From assembly GCA_001915575.1 (NCBI GenBank), contig MNQT01000014.1, positions 11,637-75,636 of the forward strand: DNA of 64,000 bases, in the 5' to 3' direction. The stretch is from Bacteroides sp. CAG:1060_57_27. GTDB lineage: Bacteria; Bacteroidota; Bacteroidia; Bacteroidales; UBA932. Positions 18,403 through 27,318 of the stretch are shown here, in pieces. Position 1 is the first letter of the stretch, and every line of letters starts with the position of its first letter. Under the pieces are notes generated by a model. The model was not told the origin of the DNA. It did not search any database and was given only the letters and a program-made list of their open reading frames with translations. The position numbers were made by a program, and so were the translations under genes.

Positions 18403-18999
18403 TTAATTGTTATGTTTCTTGAAAGGCAGTCCGAATGCAGCGAGCAGCGCGTGGCACTCCTCGTCGGTGCGGGCCGTCGTAACGAATGTTATCTCGAGTC
18501 CGTGGATGCGGGGGTTCTTGTCGATGTCGACCTCGGGGAAGATGATCTGCTCCTTGAGTCCGAGGGTGTAGTTGCCGCGGCCGTCCATGTTCTCGGCGAT
18601 ACCGTTGAAGTCGCGGATACGGGGAAGGGCCACCCTGATGAGCTTCTCGAGGAACTCGTACATCTTCACGTCACGCAGGGTCACCTTCGTTCCGATAGGC
18701 ATGCCCTTACGGAGCTTGAAGTTGGAGACGTCCTTGCGGGAAGTCGTGATAAGGGCCTTCTGGCCGGTAATCAGAGAGAGCTCCTCTGCCGCCTCCTCTA
18801 CAAGTTTCTTGTCCTGGGTGGCGGTGCCGACGCCTTCGTTGATGGTGATCTTCACCAGGCGGGGAACCTGCATCACGCTGCTATAGGAGAACTGCTTGGT
18901 AAGCTTCTCCACGATTTCCTCTCTGTAGACCTTCTTAAGGGCAGGAACATATCCTGCAGGCAGTGCCTGTGCCTCTACGGGTGCGTTTTTCTTTGCCAT
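18403..18999 (-). CDS. rplE: 50S ribosomal protein L5
   Basis: 198 residues, a little longer than typical because of an N-terminal extension ([18 protein letters not shown]). 5S rRNA binder that bridges to S13. The L5 signature around [17 protein letters not shown] is present. Two bases separate it from rplX. Confidence 0.97.
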   Translation of the reverse strand: MAKKNAPVEAQALPAGYVPALKKVYREEIVEKLTKQFSYSSVMQVPRLVKITINEGVGTATQDKKLVEEAAEELSLITGQKALITTSRKDVSNFKLRKGMPIGTKVTLRDVKMYEFLEKLIRVALPRIRDFNGIAENMDGRGNYTLGLKEQIIFPEVDIDKNPRIHGLEITFVTTARTDEECHALLAAFGLPFKKHNN

Positions 19000-19001
19000 A
19001 A

Positions 19002-19319
19002 TTATTTGATCTCCTCCCCAGATTTTTTAGAGTAACGTACCTTCCTGTCGCCTTCCATCCTGTAGCCTACACGGGTAGGGGTGTTGGTCTTGGGGTCGAT
19101 AAGATTGAGGTTTGAAATGTGAACGGGAGCCTCTTTCTTGACGATACCGCCCTGAGGCTGCTTGGTGTTGGGCTTGGTGTGCCTGCTGACCATGTTGATT
19201 CCCTCGACGAGGGCGCGGTCCTTCGACGGCTCGACGGCAAGGACCTTACCGGTCTTTCCCTTGTCGTTGCCGGCGTTTACATACACGGTGTCACCCTTCT
19301 TTATATGTATCTTTTTCAT
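19002..19319 (-). CDS. rplX: 50S ribosomal protein L24
   Basis: 105 residues with an N-terminal KOW motif ([20 protein letters not shown]). Assembly initiator of the large subunit. Canonical place between rplN and rplE. Confidence 0.97.
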   Translation of the reverse strand: MKKIHIKKGDTVYVNAGNDKGKTGKVLAVEPSKDRALVEGINMVSRHTKPNTKQPQGGIVKKEAPVHISNLNLIDPKTNTPTRVGYRMEGDRKVRYSKKSGEEIK

Positions 19320-19331
19320 ACTGCTTGATTA

Positions 19332-19697
19332 TTAAAGGACCTCCGGTGCCAGTGAAACGATTTTCATGAAGTTTGCGCGGAGCTCTCTGGCCACGGGGCC
19401 GAAGATACGCGTTCCGCGGAGCTCTCCGGCGTTGTTGAGAAGTACGCAGGCGTTGTCGTCGAAACGGATATAAGATCCGTCGGCACGCCTGATCTCCTTC
19501 TTGGTGCGCACCACTACAGCTTTTGAGACTGTACCTTTCTTGGCGTCACCGCCGGGCAGCGCACTCTTTATCGCAACGACGATAGTGTCGCCGACAGTCG
19601 CATAACGGTGGTTGGTTCCGCCAAGCACGCGGATGCAGAGGACTTCCTTCGCACCGCTGTTGTCGGCCACCTGTAAACGTGTTTCCTGCTGTATCAT
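19332..19697 (-). CDS. rplN: 50S ribosomal protein L14
   Basis: 121 residues, start [20 protein letters not shown], the highly conserved L14 N-terminus. Lies at the subunit interface. Length is exactly that of the family. Confidence 0.98.
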   Translation of the reverse strand: MIQQETRLQVADNSGAKEVLCIRVLGGTNHRYATVGDTIVVAIKSALPGGDAKKGTVSKAVVVRTKKEIRRADGSYIRFDDNACVLLNNAGELRGTRIFGPVARELRANFMKIVSLAPEVL

Positions 19698-19703
19698 AAT
19701 ATG

Positions 19704-19958
19704 CTATTTTGCTTTTTCGATGATTTCTACTAATCTCCAGTTCTTGGTCTTGCTCAGGGGACGGGTCTCCATGATGCGCACCGTATCGCCGATACCGCAC
19801 TCGTTCTTGTCGTCCTGGGCGACGAACTTGGTGGTCTTCTTCACGAACTTGCCGTACAGGGGATGCTTCTCCTTGGTCTTCACCGCAACGATGATGGTCT
19901 TGTCCATCTTGTCGCTGACCACTACCCCTATTCTTTCCTTACGAAGATTTCTTTCCAT
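19704..19958 (-). CDS. rpsQ: 30S ribosomal protein S17
   Basis: 84 residues, OB-fold, with the signature [20 protein letters not shown]. Binds the 5' domain of 16S rRNA. Six bases separate it from rplN. Confidence 0.97.
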   Translation of the reverse strand: MERNLRKERIGVVVSDKMDKTIIVAVKTKEKHPLYGKFVKKTTKFVAQDDKNECGIGDTVRIMETRPLSKTKNWRLVEIIEKAK

Positions 19959-19972
19959 AAGACAACTCTGAT

Positions 19973-20167
19973 TTAGTTCTGTTTTTCTTTTTCAGCAAGG
20001 ATAGTGATCATAAGAGCGATATCCCTTCTGGTCTTTCTTATCTTGGACGTGTCCTCCAGCGGAGAGACTGCGTGATTGATCTTCATCGTGTCGAGATTGT
20101 TCTTCTCAATCTCAATGCGGTCGCGCAGATCCGCTACAGACATTTCGCGTGCTTCTGATGCTTTCAT
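19973..20167 (-). CDS. rpmC: 50S ribosomal protein L29
   Basis: 64 residues forming a helical hairpin ([20 protein letters not shown]). Located at the tunnel exit next to L23. Canonical place between rplP and rpsQ. Confidence 0.96.
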   Translation of the reverse strand: MKASEAREMSVADLRDRIEIEKNNLDTMKINHAVSPLEDTSKIRKTRRDIALMITILAEKEKQN

Positions 20168-20185
20168 TTCTCTTTCAGCGATAAA

Positions 20186-20605
20186 CTATTCTACATAATC
20201 CCTGCGGACGACGAACTTTGTCGCAATGGGAAGCTTGTTGGCGCCGAGACGCATTGCCTCCTTGGCGACTGCGAGGGGAACGCCCTCAGCCTCGAAAATT
20301 ATGCGGCCTGGGGTGATGGGAGCCACGAACGCATACGGATCGCCCTTACCCTTACCCATACGGGTATCGAGAGGCTTCTTGGTAATGGGCTTCACGGGGA
20401 ACACCCTGATCCATATCTGACCTTCACGGTTCATGCGACGCGAGATTGCCTGACGGGCTGCCTCAATCTGCTGCGCCGTAAGCCAGCAATTTTCAAGGGT
20501 CTTGATACCGAACGAACCGAAGGCGAGCTGGTTGCCCCTCTGGGCGTTGCCCTTCATGCGGTTCTTCTGTTCCCTTCTGAATTTTGTTCTCTTAGGTTGT
20601 AACAT
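20186..20605 (-). CDS. rplP: 50S ribosomal protein L16, first gene of a separated ribosomal unit
   Basis: 139 residues, start [20 protein letters not shown]; conserved core [21 protein letters not shown]16 binds the A-site region of 23S rRNA. In the usual order rpsC lies directly upstream of rplP. Here rpsC is over 10 kb away and rplP is preceded by its own promoter and an AT-rich leader of about 80 bases. It therefore leads the rplP-to-rplQ transcription unit. Confidence 0.98.
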   Translation of the reverse strand: MLQPKRTKFRREQKNRMKGNAQRGNQLAFGSFGIKTLENCWLTAQQIEAARQAISRRMNREGQIWIRVFPVKPITKKPLDTRMGKGKGDPYAFVAPITPGRIIFEAEGVPLAVAKEAMRLGANKLPIATKFVVRRDYVE

Positions 20606-20689
20606 CTCAGTATTACTTTTAAAATAATAATTCTGTTAAGTTCCTGAAAACCAGCCCCTTACGCGGAAAGAAGCCAATTTTTGGGATTG

Positions 20690-20719
20690 CAAATTTAGCA
20701 AAAAAATTTGAAATACAAT
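20690..20719 (-). promoter_or_regulatory. Promoter driving rplP-rplQ
   Basis: Minus-strand TAAATTTG (20697-20690) is a perfect -7 box; ATTG (20719-20716) stands 18 bases upstream as a near -33 box, in a run of T/A. The expected transcript start gives a leader of roughly 80 bases before the rplP ATG. Confidence 0.65.
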
Positions 20720-20883
20720 CATTCCAAGCAAAAAATATGCATTATTTTCGACACGGAATCTGACAGGCCAACTATCCTCTGCTGAGCACATTGCGGATTT
20801 GGACGAAAAATTTTTCCGTGCAGTTTCGACAGGATTCCAAGACATGTTTCGGGAGCGGAATCCCGTTCCGCGCAAGCACGATT

Positions 20884-20914
20884 TTTGCCGGAGGACATAA
20901 GTTTGCTATCTTTG
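20884..20914 (+). promoter_or_regulatory. Promoter for the DUF4294 gene
   Basis: TTTG (20884-20887), a 19-base spacer and TATCTTTG (20907-20914) form a full Bacteroidota promoter. The ATG follows 13 bases later at 20928. Confidence 0.75.
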
Positions 20915-20927
20915 AGGTCGGCCCGAT

Positions 20928-21620
20928 ATGAAAAGGAAGATACTGCTGATATGCACCGTACTGCTGTGCTTCTGCCTCTGCTGCTCCGCACAGCAGAGGA
21001 GGAGGGTAACGGGCGTACCGATGTACTTCGAGCTGGACGAGCACGGGGACACGGTCTTCATGGAGACCCTCGATCCTATCTGGGTGTTCCCCCGCGGCCG
21101 CCAGATGAAGGGCTCCGACTGGCGGCGCTTCTACAAGCTGGTCTACAACTTCAACCGCGTCTACCCCTACGCCCTCGTGGGCCGCAGGCTCATGGCGCAG
21201 GTCGACAGCACGATAGCGGCCGACGTCAGCAAGCGCTCGGAGCGCAACCGCTACATCCACGATGTGGAGAGAGAGCTGTTCCGCCTGTTCGAAAAGGACA
21301 TACGCCGCATGACCGTTAACCAGGGACTGGTGCTGATGCGGCTCGTCGACAGGGAATGCGGGATGAACGCCTACGAGATAATAAAGACATACGAAAGCGG
21401 TTTCGCCGCCAATTTCTGGCAGCTCGTCGCGAGGCTGTTCTCGCAGAACCTCAAGACACGCTACGACCCCAAACGCAACCAGGAGGACGCCAGGATAGAA
21501 GAACTGTGCGAAATCTGGGACAGCGGCAACTGGACCAACTTCTACTACTCGATATTCATGGAGCCGCCGATGATGACAGTCATTCAGGTGGATTCTCTCC
21601 AGAGCACAGTGAGAAAGTAG
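20928..21620 (+). CDS. DUF4294 exported protein
   Basis: 230 residues. Signal peptide about 1-22 (ending CCSAQ), then a domain with the pattern VFPRGRQMKGSDWRRFYKLV and a helical C-terminal half rich in Arg and Glu. It resembles the Bacteroidota-specific DUF4294 family, whose role is not established. It stands alone with its own promoter. Its last 41 bases overlap the end of the convergent lpxH-like gene. Confidence 0.8.
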   Translation: MKRKILLICTVLLCFCLCCSAQQRRRVTGVPMYFELDEHGDTVFMETLDPIWVFPRGRQMKGSDWRRFYKLVYNFNRVYPYALVGRRLMAQVDSTIAADVSKRSERNRYIHDVERELFRLFEKDIRRMTVNQGLVLMRLVDRECGMNAYEIIKTYESGFAANFWQLVARLFSQNLKTRYDPKRNQEDARIEELCEIWDSGNWTNFYYSIFMEPPMMTVIQVDSLQSTVRK

Positions 21621-22359
21621 TGCCGTCGAAGCGGGCGTAGTTCCAGCCTCCGTCCATCCAGTCCTTCAGCACCACCAGCCTCGCCCCTCCCGGGAGCTCC
21701 ATGTCGACGGCATCGTGCAGGTGCCCGAACACGAAATAGTCGACCTTGCGGCCGGCAAGGACGCCTGCCGCGAAACGGTAGAGCGGCTCCGACTCCCCCT
21801 TGAAACGGTATGGCTCGTGGCGGCGGCGGTTGGAATTGGACCAGCCGTTGCCTATGCGGAACGCTATCCAGGGATGCAGGAGCGAGAAGAGCCTCTGCGC
21901 GATGCGGCTGCGGAACAGACGGATCATCAGCGAATAGGACCTCGGTGCCCCGCCGAGCAGGTCGCCGTGGCCGAGACAGAAACTCCTGCCCCCGATAGAG
22001 AAGAATCCCGGCTGGTCGAAACGGTGCATGCCTATGCTCTCGAAATACGAGAATGTCCAGATGTCATGGTTCCCGGGGCAGAACCACACCTCCACTCCGG
22101 CATCCATTATGTCCATGAGGCAGGCGGTCACCCTCGAGCCCTCGCGGGGAATCACATCCCTGTACTCGTACCAGAAATCCCAGATGTCGCCGAGAAGATA
22201 CAGCGCCTGCATACGGGCAACGGGCAGTGCCTTGAGGAAGGCTACGAACCGGGCCTCCCTCTCGGAGGGATCCCTGAACCTGAGGCCGAGATGCACGTCG
22301 GAGACGAAATACACTTCATTCCGTACGGCACCGGAGGGCTGTCCTTGCACGGGGAGCAT
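21580..22359 (-). CDS. lpxH: UDP-2,3-diacylglucosamine hydrolase (LpxH-like)
   Basis: 259 residues, calcineurin-type metallophosphoesterase that cleaves UDP-2,3-diacylglucosamine in lipid A synthesis. Metal-site motifs appear in order: FVSDVHLGL, LGDIWDFW, FCPGNHDIW, LGHGDLLG and FGHLHDAV. Start at 22359 lies seven bases after uppP. The DUF3098-ftsX side of this run is a common Bacteroidota order; lpxH here follows uppP, so an envelope operon is likely. Confidence 0.86.
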   Translation of the reverse strand: MLPVQGQPSGAVRNEVYFVSDVHLGLRFRDPSEREARFVAFLKALPVARMQALYLLGDIWDFWYEYRDVIPREGSRVTACLMDIMDAGVEVWFCPGNHDIWTFSYFESIGMHRFDQPGFFSIGGRSFCLGHGDLLGGAPRSYSLMIRLFRSRIAQRLFSLLHPWIAFRIGNGWSNSNRRRHEPYRFKGESEPLYRFAAGVLAGRKVDYFVFGHLHDAVDMELPGGARLVVLKDWMDGGWNYARFDGTTFSLCSGENPPE

Positions 22360-22365
22360 GATCCG

Positions 22366-23181
22366 TCAGGAAAGTGCGAATATGAGGACCGCGACTATCA
22401 CGCAGTAGAGCGCGAACCACGACAGCTTCGACTTCTTCACCAGGGCCACCATGACCTTGCAGGCGAGGAGCCCGGAGACGAAGGCGGACAGGAAGCCGAG
22501 GGCAAGAGGCAGGAAACCGAGATGTGCCGATGCCGCAGAAGTCCCGGAGAGGGCGGTCTCGAGTATCGAAAGGGACTGCTCTCCGATGATAGGGATAAGC
22601 ACCATAAGGAACGAGAACTGCGCCATGCTCTCGCGGCGCACTCCGCAGATGAGTCCGGTGGCGATAGTGGTTCCGGAGCGCGAAAGCCCGGGAGCGACGG
22701 CGCACGCCTGGCCGAGGCCCACGACAAACGCCTGCCACCAGGAGATTCCATTCCTGTAGGAGTTGTTTATCCTGACCTTCCTGGTGAACACATCTGAAAA
22801 GCACAGCAGGGCCGCAGTCACCAGCAGGCACGCGGCAACAGTCCCGAGACCTTCTCCGAAAAGGCCTTTCACCTTGTCCTTGAAGAAGAACCCTATCACG
22901 GCAACCGGAATCATGGACACGCAGATCTTCAGGAAATAGTCCGTCTGGTCGTTATACCTGAACTTGAACACGCCCTTTATCAGGTCCCATATCGTATGCC
23001 TGAACACGACTATCGTACTGAGGACGGTCGCAAAATGGACCGTCACGGTAAAGTCGAGGAACCCGTCGGACTCTATTCCGAGAAGATCCCTTGAAATCAT
23101 CAGGTGGCCGCTGCTGCTGACAGGAAGAAACTCAGTCAGTCCCTGCACGAGGCCGAGCACAATAGATTCCCACCACTCCAT
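22366..23181 (-). CDS. uppP: Undecaprenyl-diphosphatase
   Basis: 271 residues with about seven or eight membrane helices. Dephosphorylates undecaprenyl pyrophosphate so the lipid carrier can be reused for cell-wall and glycan synthesis. Family motifs: GLVQGLTEFLPVSSSGHLMI near the N-terminus and PGLSRSGTTIATGL near the middle. It sits five bases after the DUF3098 gene, the usual ftsX-DUF3098-uppP order. Confidence 0.96.
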   Translation of the reverse strand: MEWWESIVLGLVQGLTEFLPVSSSGHLMISRDLLGIESDGFLDFTVTVHFATVLSTIVVFRHTIWDLIKGVFKFRYNDQTDYFLKICVSMIPVAVIGFFFKDKVKGLFGEGLGTVAACLLVTAALLCFSDVFTRKVRINNSYRNGISWWQAFVVGLGQACAVAPGLSRSGTTIATGLICGVRRESMAQFSFLMVLIPIIGEQSLSILETALSGTSAASAHLGFLPLALGFLSAFVSGLLACKVMVALVKKSKLSWFALYCVIVAVLIFALS

Positions 23182-23186
23182 AAACT

Positions 23187-23441
23187 CTAATCCTGTTTTT
23201 CCTTATTTCCCTTGTCGAACGCGCCGAGTATCGCCGCCGCGATGACCGCAAAACCGGCCACCATCACTATCGGTGCGGCGACCATCCTGCGCCAGTTGAA
23301 CATATCGTAGTTGAAGACTTCGGGGTCTTCCACACCGCCGCCCGCAAGAAGGACATACCCCAGCACGAGAAGCGCGAGCCCCCCGAGAATGAACTTAAGG
23401 CCTCTTTCCGTAACGGCCATTCTATTGTGATCCATTTCCAT
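23187..23441 (-). CDS. DUF3098 small membrane protein
   Basis: About 84 residues with two membrane helices (around 15-35 and 55-75). The Bacteroidota DUF3098 pattern is visible: FNYDMFNWRRMVAAPIVMVA. I use the ATG at 23441, 10 bases after ftsX; ATGs at 23435 and 23420 are also possible. The frame is open further upstream but that stretch lies inside ftsX. Function unknown; fixed position between ftsX and uppP suggests a role in the envelope or division. Confidence 0.82.
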   Translation of the reverse strand: MEMDHNRMAVTERGLKFILGGLALLVLGYVLLAGGGVEDPEVFNYDMFNWRRMVAAPIVMVAGFAVIAAAILGAFDKGNKEKQD

Positions 23442-23451
23442 ATCCGGCAAG

Positions 23452-24330
23452 TTAGTAATACAAGTCATCCTTCGACGCCGAAACGAGCCGGCGTACCACG
23501 AACAGCGTGCTGAGCACACAGATAAGGACACCGCACAGCAGCACGATGCCGGTAGTCATCAGAAGGGACGCCGTGCTGAACACGGAGAACAGCTGCGGGA
23601 AGGAGTCCTTCATGGCAGTGAACACGCCCCATATCACGGCTCCGGCGATGACGGCGGAGACAAGTCCCTGCAGCGCCGCGCTCCTGAGGAACGGGGCGAG
23701 GATGAACGAACGCGTGGCCCCGACGAGCCTCATGGTATGGATAGTGAACCTGCGCGCGAACACACTCAGGCGCACCATGTTGTTGATCAGCACAAAACTG
23801 ATGAAAAGCAGCAGGGCTATGAGTACGGCGAACACGACGCTTATCCTGGCTATGTTGGAGGTCAGGGCCTCCACCAGGTTCTGCCTCGCGTCGAGCACGT
23901 CCACAATCTCCGGGGCGGAGAGCTGCTCGGATATGAACGCCAGGCTGTCGGGGTGCACATAGTCGGCCTTCAGCGTAACGTCCACCGAGACGGGGACGAC
24001 GGAAGTCTCGAACACGTCGAGGAAGTCTTCGCCGAGCATGTCGGCAAGCTCTCTCTCCCCTTCCTCCCGGCTGACGACCCTGGTCTGCCTCACATAGGGA
24101 TATGCGCTCACTTCCGAGGCGTATTCCTGCGCATCCTGCTCGTCGGCATCGGAAGTCAGGATAACCGAGACGGTCATGTTCTCCTTCAGGTAACGCGTCA
24201 CAGACCCGGCATTCACCAGCACGAGCGACGCCACGCCGATAAGCAGCAGCACCAGCGAGATGCTTACCACGCTTGAAAGGTACGCATTCGCGATGCGTCT
24301 CCTCATCATCCTGCCGTCCTGCTTGGGCAT
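23452..24330 (-). CDS. ftsX: Cell division protein FtsX
   Basis: 292 residues. ABC-permease-like FtsX with one N-terminal membrane helix (about 15-40), a periplasmic domain (about 45-165) and three C-terminal helices. The signature LINNMVRLSVFARRFTIHTM lies just after helix 2. With FtsE it controls murein hydrolases at the septum; ftsE is not in this window. First gene of the ftsX-DUF3098-uppP-lpxH run. A C-terminal DLYY ends the protein. Confidence 0.92.
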   Translation of the reverse strand: MPKQDGRMMRRRIANAYLSSVVSISLVLLLIGVASLVLVNAGSVTRYLKENMTVSVILTSDADEQDAQEYASEVSAYPYVRQTRVVSREEGERELADMLGEDFLDVFETSVVPVSVDVTLKADYVHPDSLAFISEQLSAPEIVDVLDARQNLVEALTSNIARISVVFAVLIALLLFISFVLINNMVRLSVFARRFTIHTMRLVGATRSFILAPFLRSAALQGLVSAVIAGAVIWGVFTAMKDSFPQLFSVFSTASLLMTTGIVLLCGVLICVLSTLFVVRRLVSASKDDLYY

Positions 24331-24398
24331 ACTTATCCAATTTCAGAATATCGGGGCAAAGATAATGAATTGTCTGACACTTTCTAAAATTATTTTAC

Positions 24399-24406
24399 TA
24401 TCTTTG
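24399..24406 (+). promoter_or_regulatory. -7 promoter box for the glycogen-synthase-like gene
   Basis: TATCTTTG is a perfect -7 box and ends five bases before the ATG at 24412, implying a leaderless or nearly leaderless mRNA. No clear TTTG -33 box is seen at 19-21 bases. Confidence 0.55.
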
Positions 24407-24411
24407 TAATT

Positions 24412-25233
24412 ATGAGTGGGATTAAGCAGAAAATACTGTTCGTCAACTCCGAGATATACCCCTATCTCCCTGAATCGGACATAGCCGGCATCGGCCGCTA
24501 CCTGCCTCAGGGCATACAGGAACGCAAGAGGGAGATCCGTTCGTTCATGCCGCGATACGGCCTGATAAACGAAAGGAAGAACCAGCTTCACGAAGTCATC
24601 CGCCTTTCCGGGATGAACCTCATAATAAACGATGTGGACAGGCCGCTCATAATCAAGGTCGCATCGATATCCTCGGCCCGAATGCAGGTCTATTTCATCG
24701 ACAACGACGACTATTTCAAGCGCAAGCAGACTTTCCGCGACGAAGACGGCTCGTTCTTCGCCGACAACGACGAGCGCGCCATATTCTTCGCACGGGGCGT
24801 GCTCGAGACCGTGAAGAAGCTCCGCTGGGCGCCGGACCTGATCCACTGCCACGGCTGGATTTCGCATCTTGTCCCCCTGTACCTGAAGAAGGCATACCGG
24901 GACGACCCTATCTTCTCGTCCAGCAAGGTCGTGCTTTCGCTGTACGACGACACCCCGCGCGACAGCTTCGACGCCGCCTTCGCCGACAAGGCGCGCTTCG
25001 GTTCGGCCGGAGACGAAGACCTTTCCCTGCTGCGGGAGAAGGCGGACGGCATAAATCTTGCTAAGACTGCCGCTCGGTATTCGGACGGAATAATCATCGG
25101 CGCAGAAGGTGTCGACGACGGCATCGTCCGGTATTGCAGGTCAATGGACCTGCCTGTCCTGGACTACGACGGGGCATCCGTCGAAGACGGGTCCTATGTA
25201 GACAAGTACTGTGAATTTTATGACAAACTCTAA
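24412..25233 (+). CDS. Short glycogen/starch synthase-like protein (GT5 N-terminal domain only)
   Basis: 273 residues. The sequence follows the N-terminal Rossmann domain of glycogen synthases (ILFVNSEIYPYLPESDIAG, LIHCHGWISHLVPLYLKKAY) but ends before the C-terminal nucleotide-sugar domain. Such short forms are common in Bacteroidales, often next to panC or DUF4270 genes, and their activity is unclear. The usual KTGGL loop is altered (ESDIAGIGRY). It overlaps the DUF4270 gene by 23 bases. I would not claim glycogen synthesis from this protein alone. Confidence 0.75.
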   Translation: MSGIKQKILFVNSEIYPYLPESDIAGIGRYLPQGIQERKREIRSFMPRYGLINERKNQLHEVIRLSGMNLIINDVDRPLIIKVASISSARMQVYFIDNDDYFKRKQTFRDEDGSFFADNDERAIFFARGVLETVKKLRWAPDLIHCHGWISHLVPLYLKKAYRDDPIFSSSKVVLSLYDDTPRDSFDAAFADKARFGSAGDEDLSLLREKADGINLAKTAARYSDGIIIGAEGVDDGIVRYCRSMDLPVLDYDGASVEDGSYVDKYCEFYDKL

Positions 25234-26890
25234 GTTCATATACAGGGTCGCCGCGGGAATTTCGGTTCTCGCGTGCTGCGTCTCCTGCGTCGTCACCGAC
25301 GAGACCCTCGGCTCCAACCTGATTCCGATAGAGCAGACCTACAAGTTCTACACCGAGCGGATCCCTATCGACCAGATAGAGGTCAGGATGGCCGACAGCC
25401 TGTCGGGCTACTCTTCCAGCAGGCTCGTGATAGGTGCGGTAAGCGACGAAGACTACGGCATGACCACGCGGAGCAGCGCCATAACCCTGGTTCCGCTGTT
25501 CAACGACAGCCTCGAGATAGGCAGGAACCCCGAGTTCAAGAATTTCCGTTTCGCGGTAGGAAGGGACACGCTTTCCTCCAACAGCGAAGACCAGCTGAGG
25601 ATACTCCAGAACATAAACGTATACGAGCTCGACAGGGCGCTGGACGCCTCGAAGGACTACGACTGCAACAAGCCCATCCAGCCTTCCGCGAACAAGGTCG
25701 CAGAGGGCACTCCGATATATAACGGCGGAGACTCGCTCGTGTTCTACTTCACGAAGGAGTACGGCGAGAAGTTCCTGTCGCTCAGGCCCGAGGACTTCAA
25801 GGACTTCGAGACCTATACCGGAAAGTTCCCGGGAATATACATCGACACCGACCTTCCCGCCGGCGACGGAGGCAGGATCGACCTGTTCTCGCTCCAGCTC
25901 GGATACGACGTGGACTACTATTATCTCACGGGCAATTTCGCCAAGCTCAACTACAGCGCCGAGTTCGACGGAGAGAGGAAAGACACCTGCGTCTACTTCT
26001 ACTACGGCGCAAGCGACTTCTACAATACGGATTCGCTGCTGACCAGCACCACCACCGGCAACTACCCGCAGTATGCGCTGAACCTCACGAGCCAGCAGAC
26101 GGAAGACAGGGAGGGATACGCCACGGACAGGATATACATCGAAGGCGGAGGCGGCCTCAAGCCCGTCGTCCGGGCCGAACATCTGATAGAGCTTGCACAG
26201 CAGGCGATCGCGTCGAAGGGGGCAGACCCGGAGCAGGTCGTCATCAACAAGGCGTCGCTCGTATTCCCGTTCGAATTCCCCGCCGACTACCTCGACATGA
26301 CCTACTGGCCGCAGATACTGTCGCCCACGTGCAAGCTGGTGGCCGAAGACGAAGAGAACGGCGAGAAGGTGGCGACCTTCATGGGACTGACGGACTCCAG
26401 TTCGAGCGACGAGAACCAGGGAGACGTGAACCGCTCTATCCTGAACTATGCCCCGGACATAACCTACCACATGCAGGAACTGCTCAAGATAGACCGCGAC
26501 GACCTCGAGAACGCCAGGACGCAGAACCTGCTCAGGGGAGAATACGACATCTGGCTGCTGATAATGGCCAACGAGCAGATAACAACCACGACATCGGGCA
26601 ACCAGGATCTCAGCGACATGTACAACTACCTCGCCTACCAGAGCTACTATAACAGCATGTACGGCGGAGGCTACTACGGCTATGGCTACGGAGGCTACGG
26701 CAGCTACTACTCGAACTACTACAACTACTCGATGATGGCGGCCTACGCGGCCAGCTCGTCGACAAGCACGTCGAACGTCGTCATGCTCGACAAGGACAGG
26801 TTCTACAAGGCAGAGCTCAACGGCCCCGAGAGCACGACAGGGCGGGTACCCGTGCTCGAACTGACCTTCGCGGTACCGAACGGCGAATAG
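25211..26890 (+). CDS. DUF4270 lipoprotein with Tyr/Gly-rich segment
   Basis: 559 residues. The signal sequence ends in a lipobox (LACCVSC), so it is a lipoprotein, probably on the cell surface or outer membrane. The body matches the Bacteroidota DUF4270 layout (NLIPIEQTYKFYTERIPI near the start). A Tyr/Gly-rich low-complexity stretch lies at about 475-500 (YGGGYYGYGYGGYGSYYSNY). The start may be 25211 or 25220; both fall inside the previous gene. A strong bidirectional terminator follows. Function unknown. Confidence 0.82.
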   Translation: MNFMTNSKFIYRVAAGISVLACCVSCVVTDETLGSNLIPIEQTYKFYTERIPIDQIEVRMADSLSGYSSSRLVIGAVSDEDYGMTTRSSAITLVPLFNDSLEIGRNPEFKNFRFAVGRDTLSSNSEDQLRILQNINVYELDRALDASKDYDCNKPIQPSANKVAEGTPIYNGGDSLVFYFTKEYGEKFLSLRPEDFKDFETYTGKFPGIYIDTDLPAGDGGRIDLFSLQLGYDVDYYYLTGNFAKLNYSAEFDGERKDTCVYFYYGASDFYNTDSLLTSTTTGNYPQYALNLTSQQTEDREGYATDRIYIEGGGGLKPVVRAEHLIELAQQAIASKGADPEQVVINKASLVFPFEFPADYLDMTYWPQILSPTCKLVAEDEENGEKVATFMGLTDSSSSDENQGDVNRSILNYAPDITYHMQELLKIDRDDLENARTQNLLRGEYDIWLLIMANEQITTTTSGNQDLSDMYNYLAYQSYYNSMYGGGYYGYGYGGYGSYYSNYYNYSMMAAYAASSSTSTSNVVMLDKDRFYKAELNGPESTTGRVPVLELTFAVPNGE

Positions 26891-26930
26891 CGCGGCATAC
26901 GGCGCGCCCGCAGCGGCGACCGGTATACGA

Positions 26931-26974
26931 CTGAAAAAGGGATGAACCCCGGACGGGGCACATCCCTTTTTCAG
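26931..26974. terminator. Perfect bidirectional terminator
   Basis: CTGAAAAAGGGATG (26931-26944) pairs perfectly with CATCCCTTTTTCAG (26961-26974), 14 bp. The loop itself holds CCCC (26947-26950) and GGGG (26955-26958), extending the stem. A-run and T-run flank the GC part on each side, so it can end transcripts of the DUF4270 gene (+) and of acpP (-). Confidence 0.85.
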
Positions 26975-26994
26975 TATCTGTCTGTGAAGCAGTA

Positions 26995-27237
26995 TTATGA
27001 AAGCTTCTCAGCCACCTTGTCGCAAGCGTCCTTTACGGTAACGATAGAGCTGGTCTCCTCATCGGGAATCTTGATGCCGAAAACCTTCTCGAACTCCATG
27101 AGGAGCTCTACGGTATCAAGAGAGTCGGCGCCGATGTCGTTGGTGAAGCTGGCGTTCTCGGTTACGACAGAAGGCTCAACGCCGAGCTTGTCAACGATGA
27201 TGGCCTTTACTTTTTCAAAGATTTCAGAATGATCCAT
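26995..27237 (-). CDS. acpP: Acyl carrier protein
   Basis: 80 residues, acidic. The phosphopantetheine Ser lies in the classic [15 protein letters not shown] motif (Ser about residue 39). Carries acyl chains for fatty acid and lipid A synthesis. It stands alone here, with a promoter directly upstream and a terminator directly downstream; the usual fabF neighbour is absent. Confidence 0.96.
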   Translation of the reverse strand: MDHSEIFEKVKAIIVDKLGVEPSVVTENASFTNDIGADSLDTVELLMEFEKVFGIKIPDEETSSIVTVKDACDKVAEKLS

Positions 27238-27286
27238 AACGTTAGATATTTAAGTTTTATTAGTACATTCTTTCCAAAAACGGGTG

Positions 27287-27318
27287 CAAATTAACGAAAA
27301 ATTTTCCTAAAATCCAAA
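27287..27318 (-). promoter_or_regulatory. Promoter for acpP
   Basis: Minus-strand TTTG (27318-27315), a 20-base spacer and TTAATTTG (27294-27287; one mismatch to TAnnTTTG). The -33 box begins directly after the pnuC stop codon. Confidence 0.6.

Larger units (their letters stand above)
20606..20927. other. Divergent regulatory gap between rplP and the DUF4294 gene
   Basis: This 322-base gap holds two outward promoters (see separate entries) and AT-rich DNA next to rplP. I see no gene. A small GCGGAA/TTCCGC inverted repeat lies around 20855-20871; its role is unknown. Confidence 0.5.
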
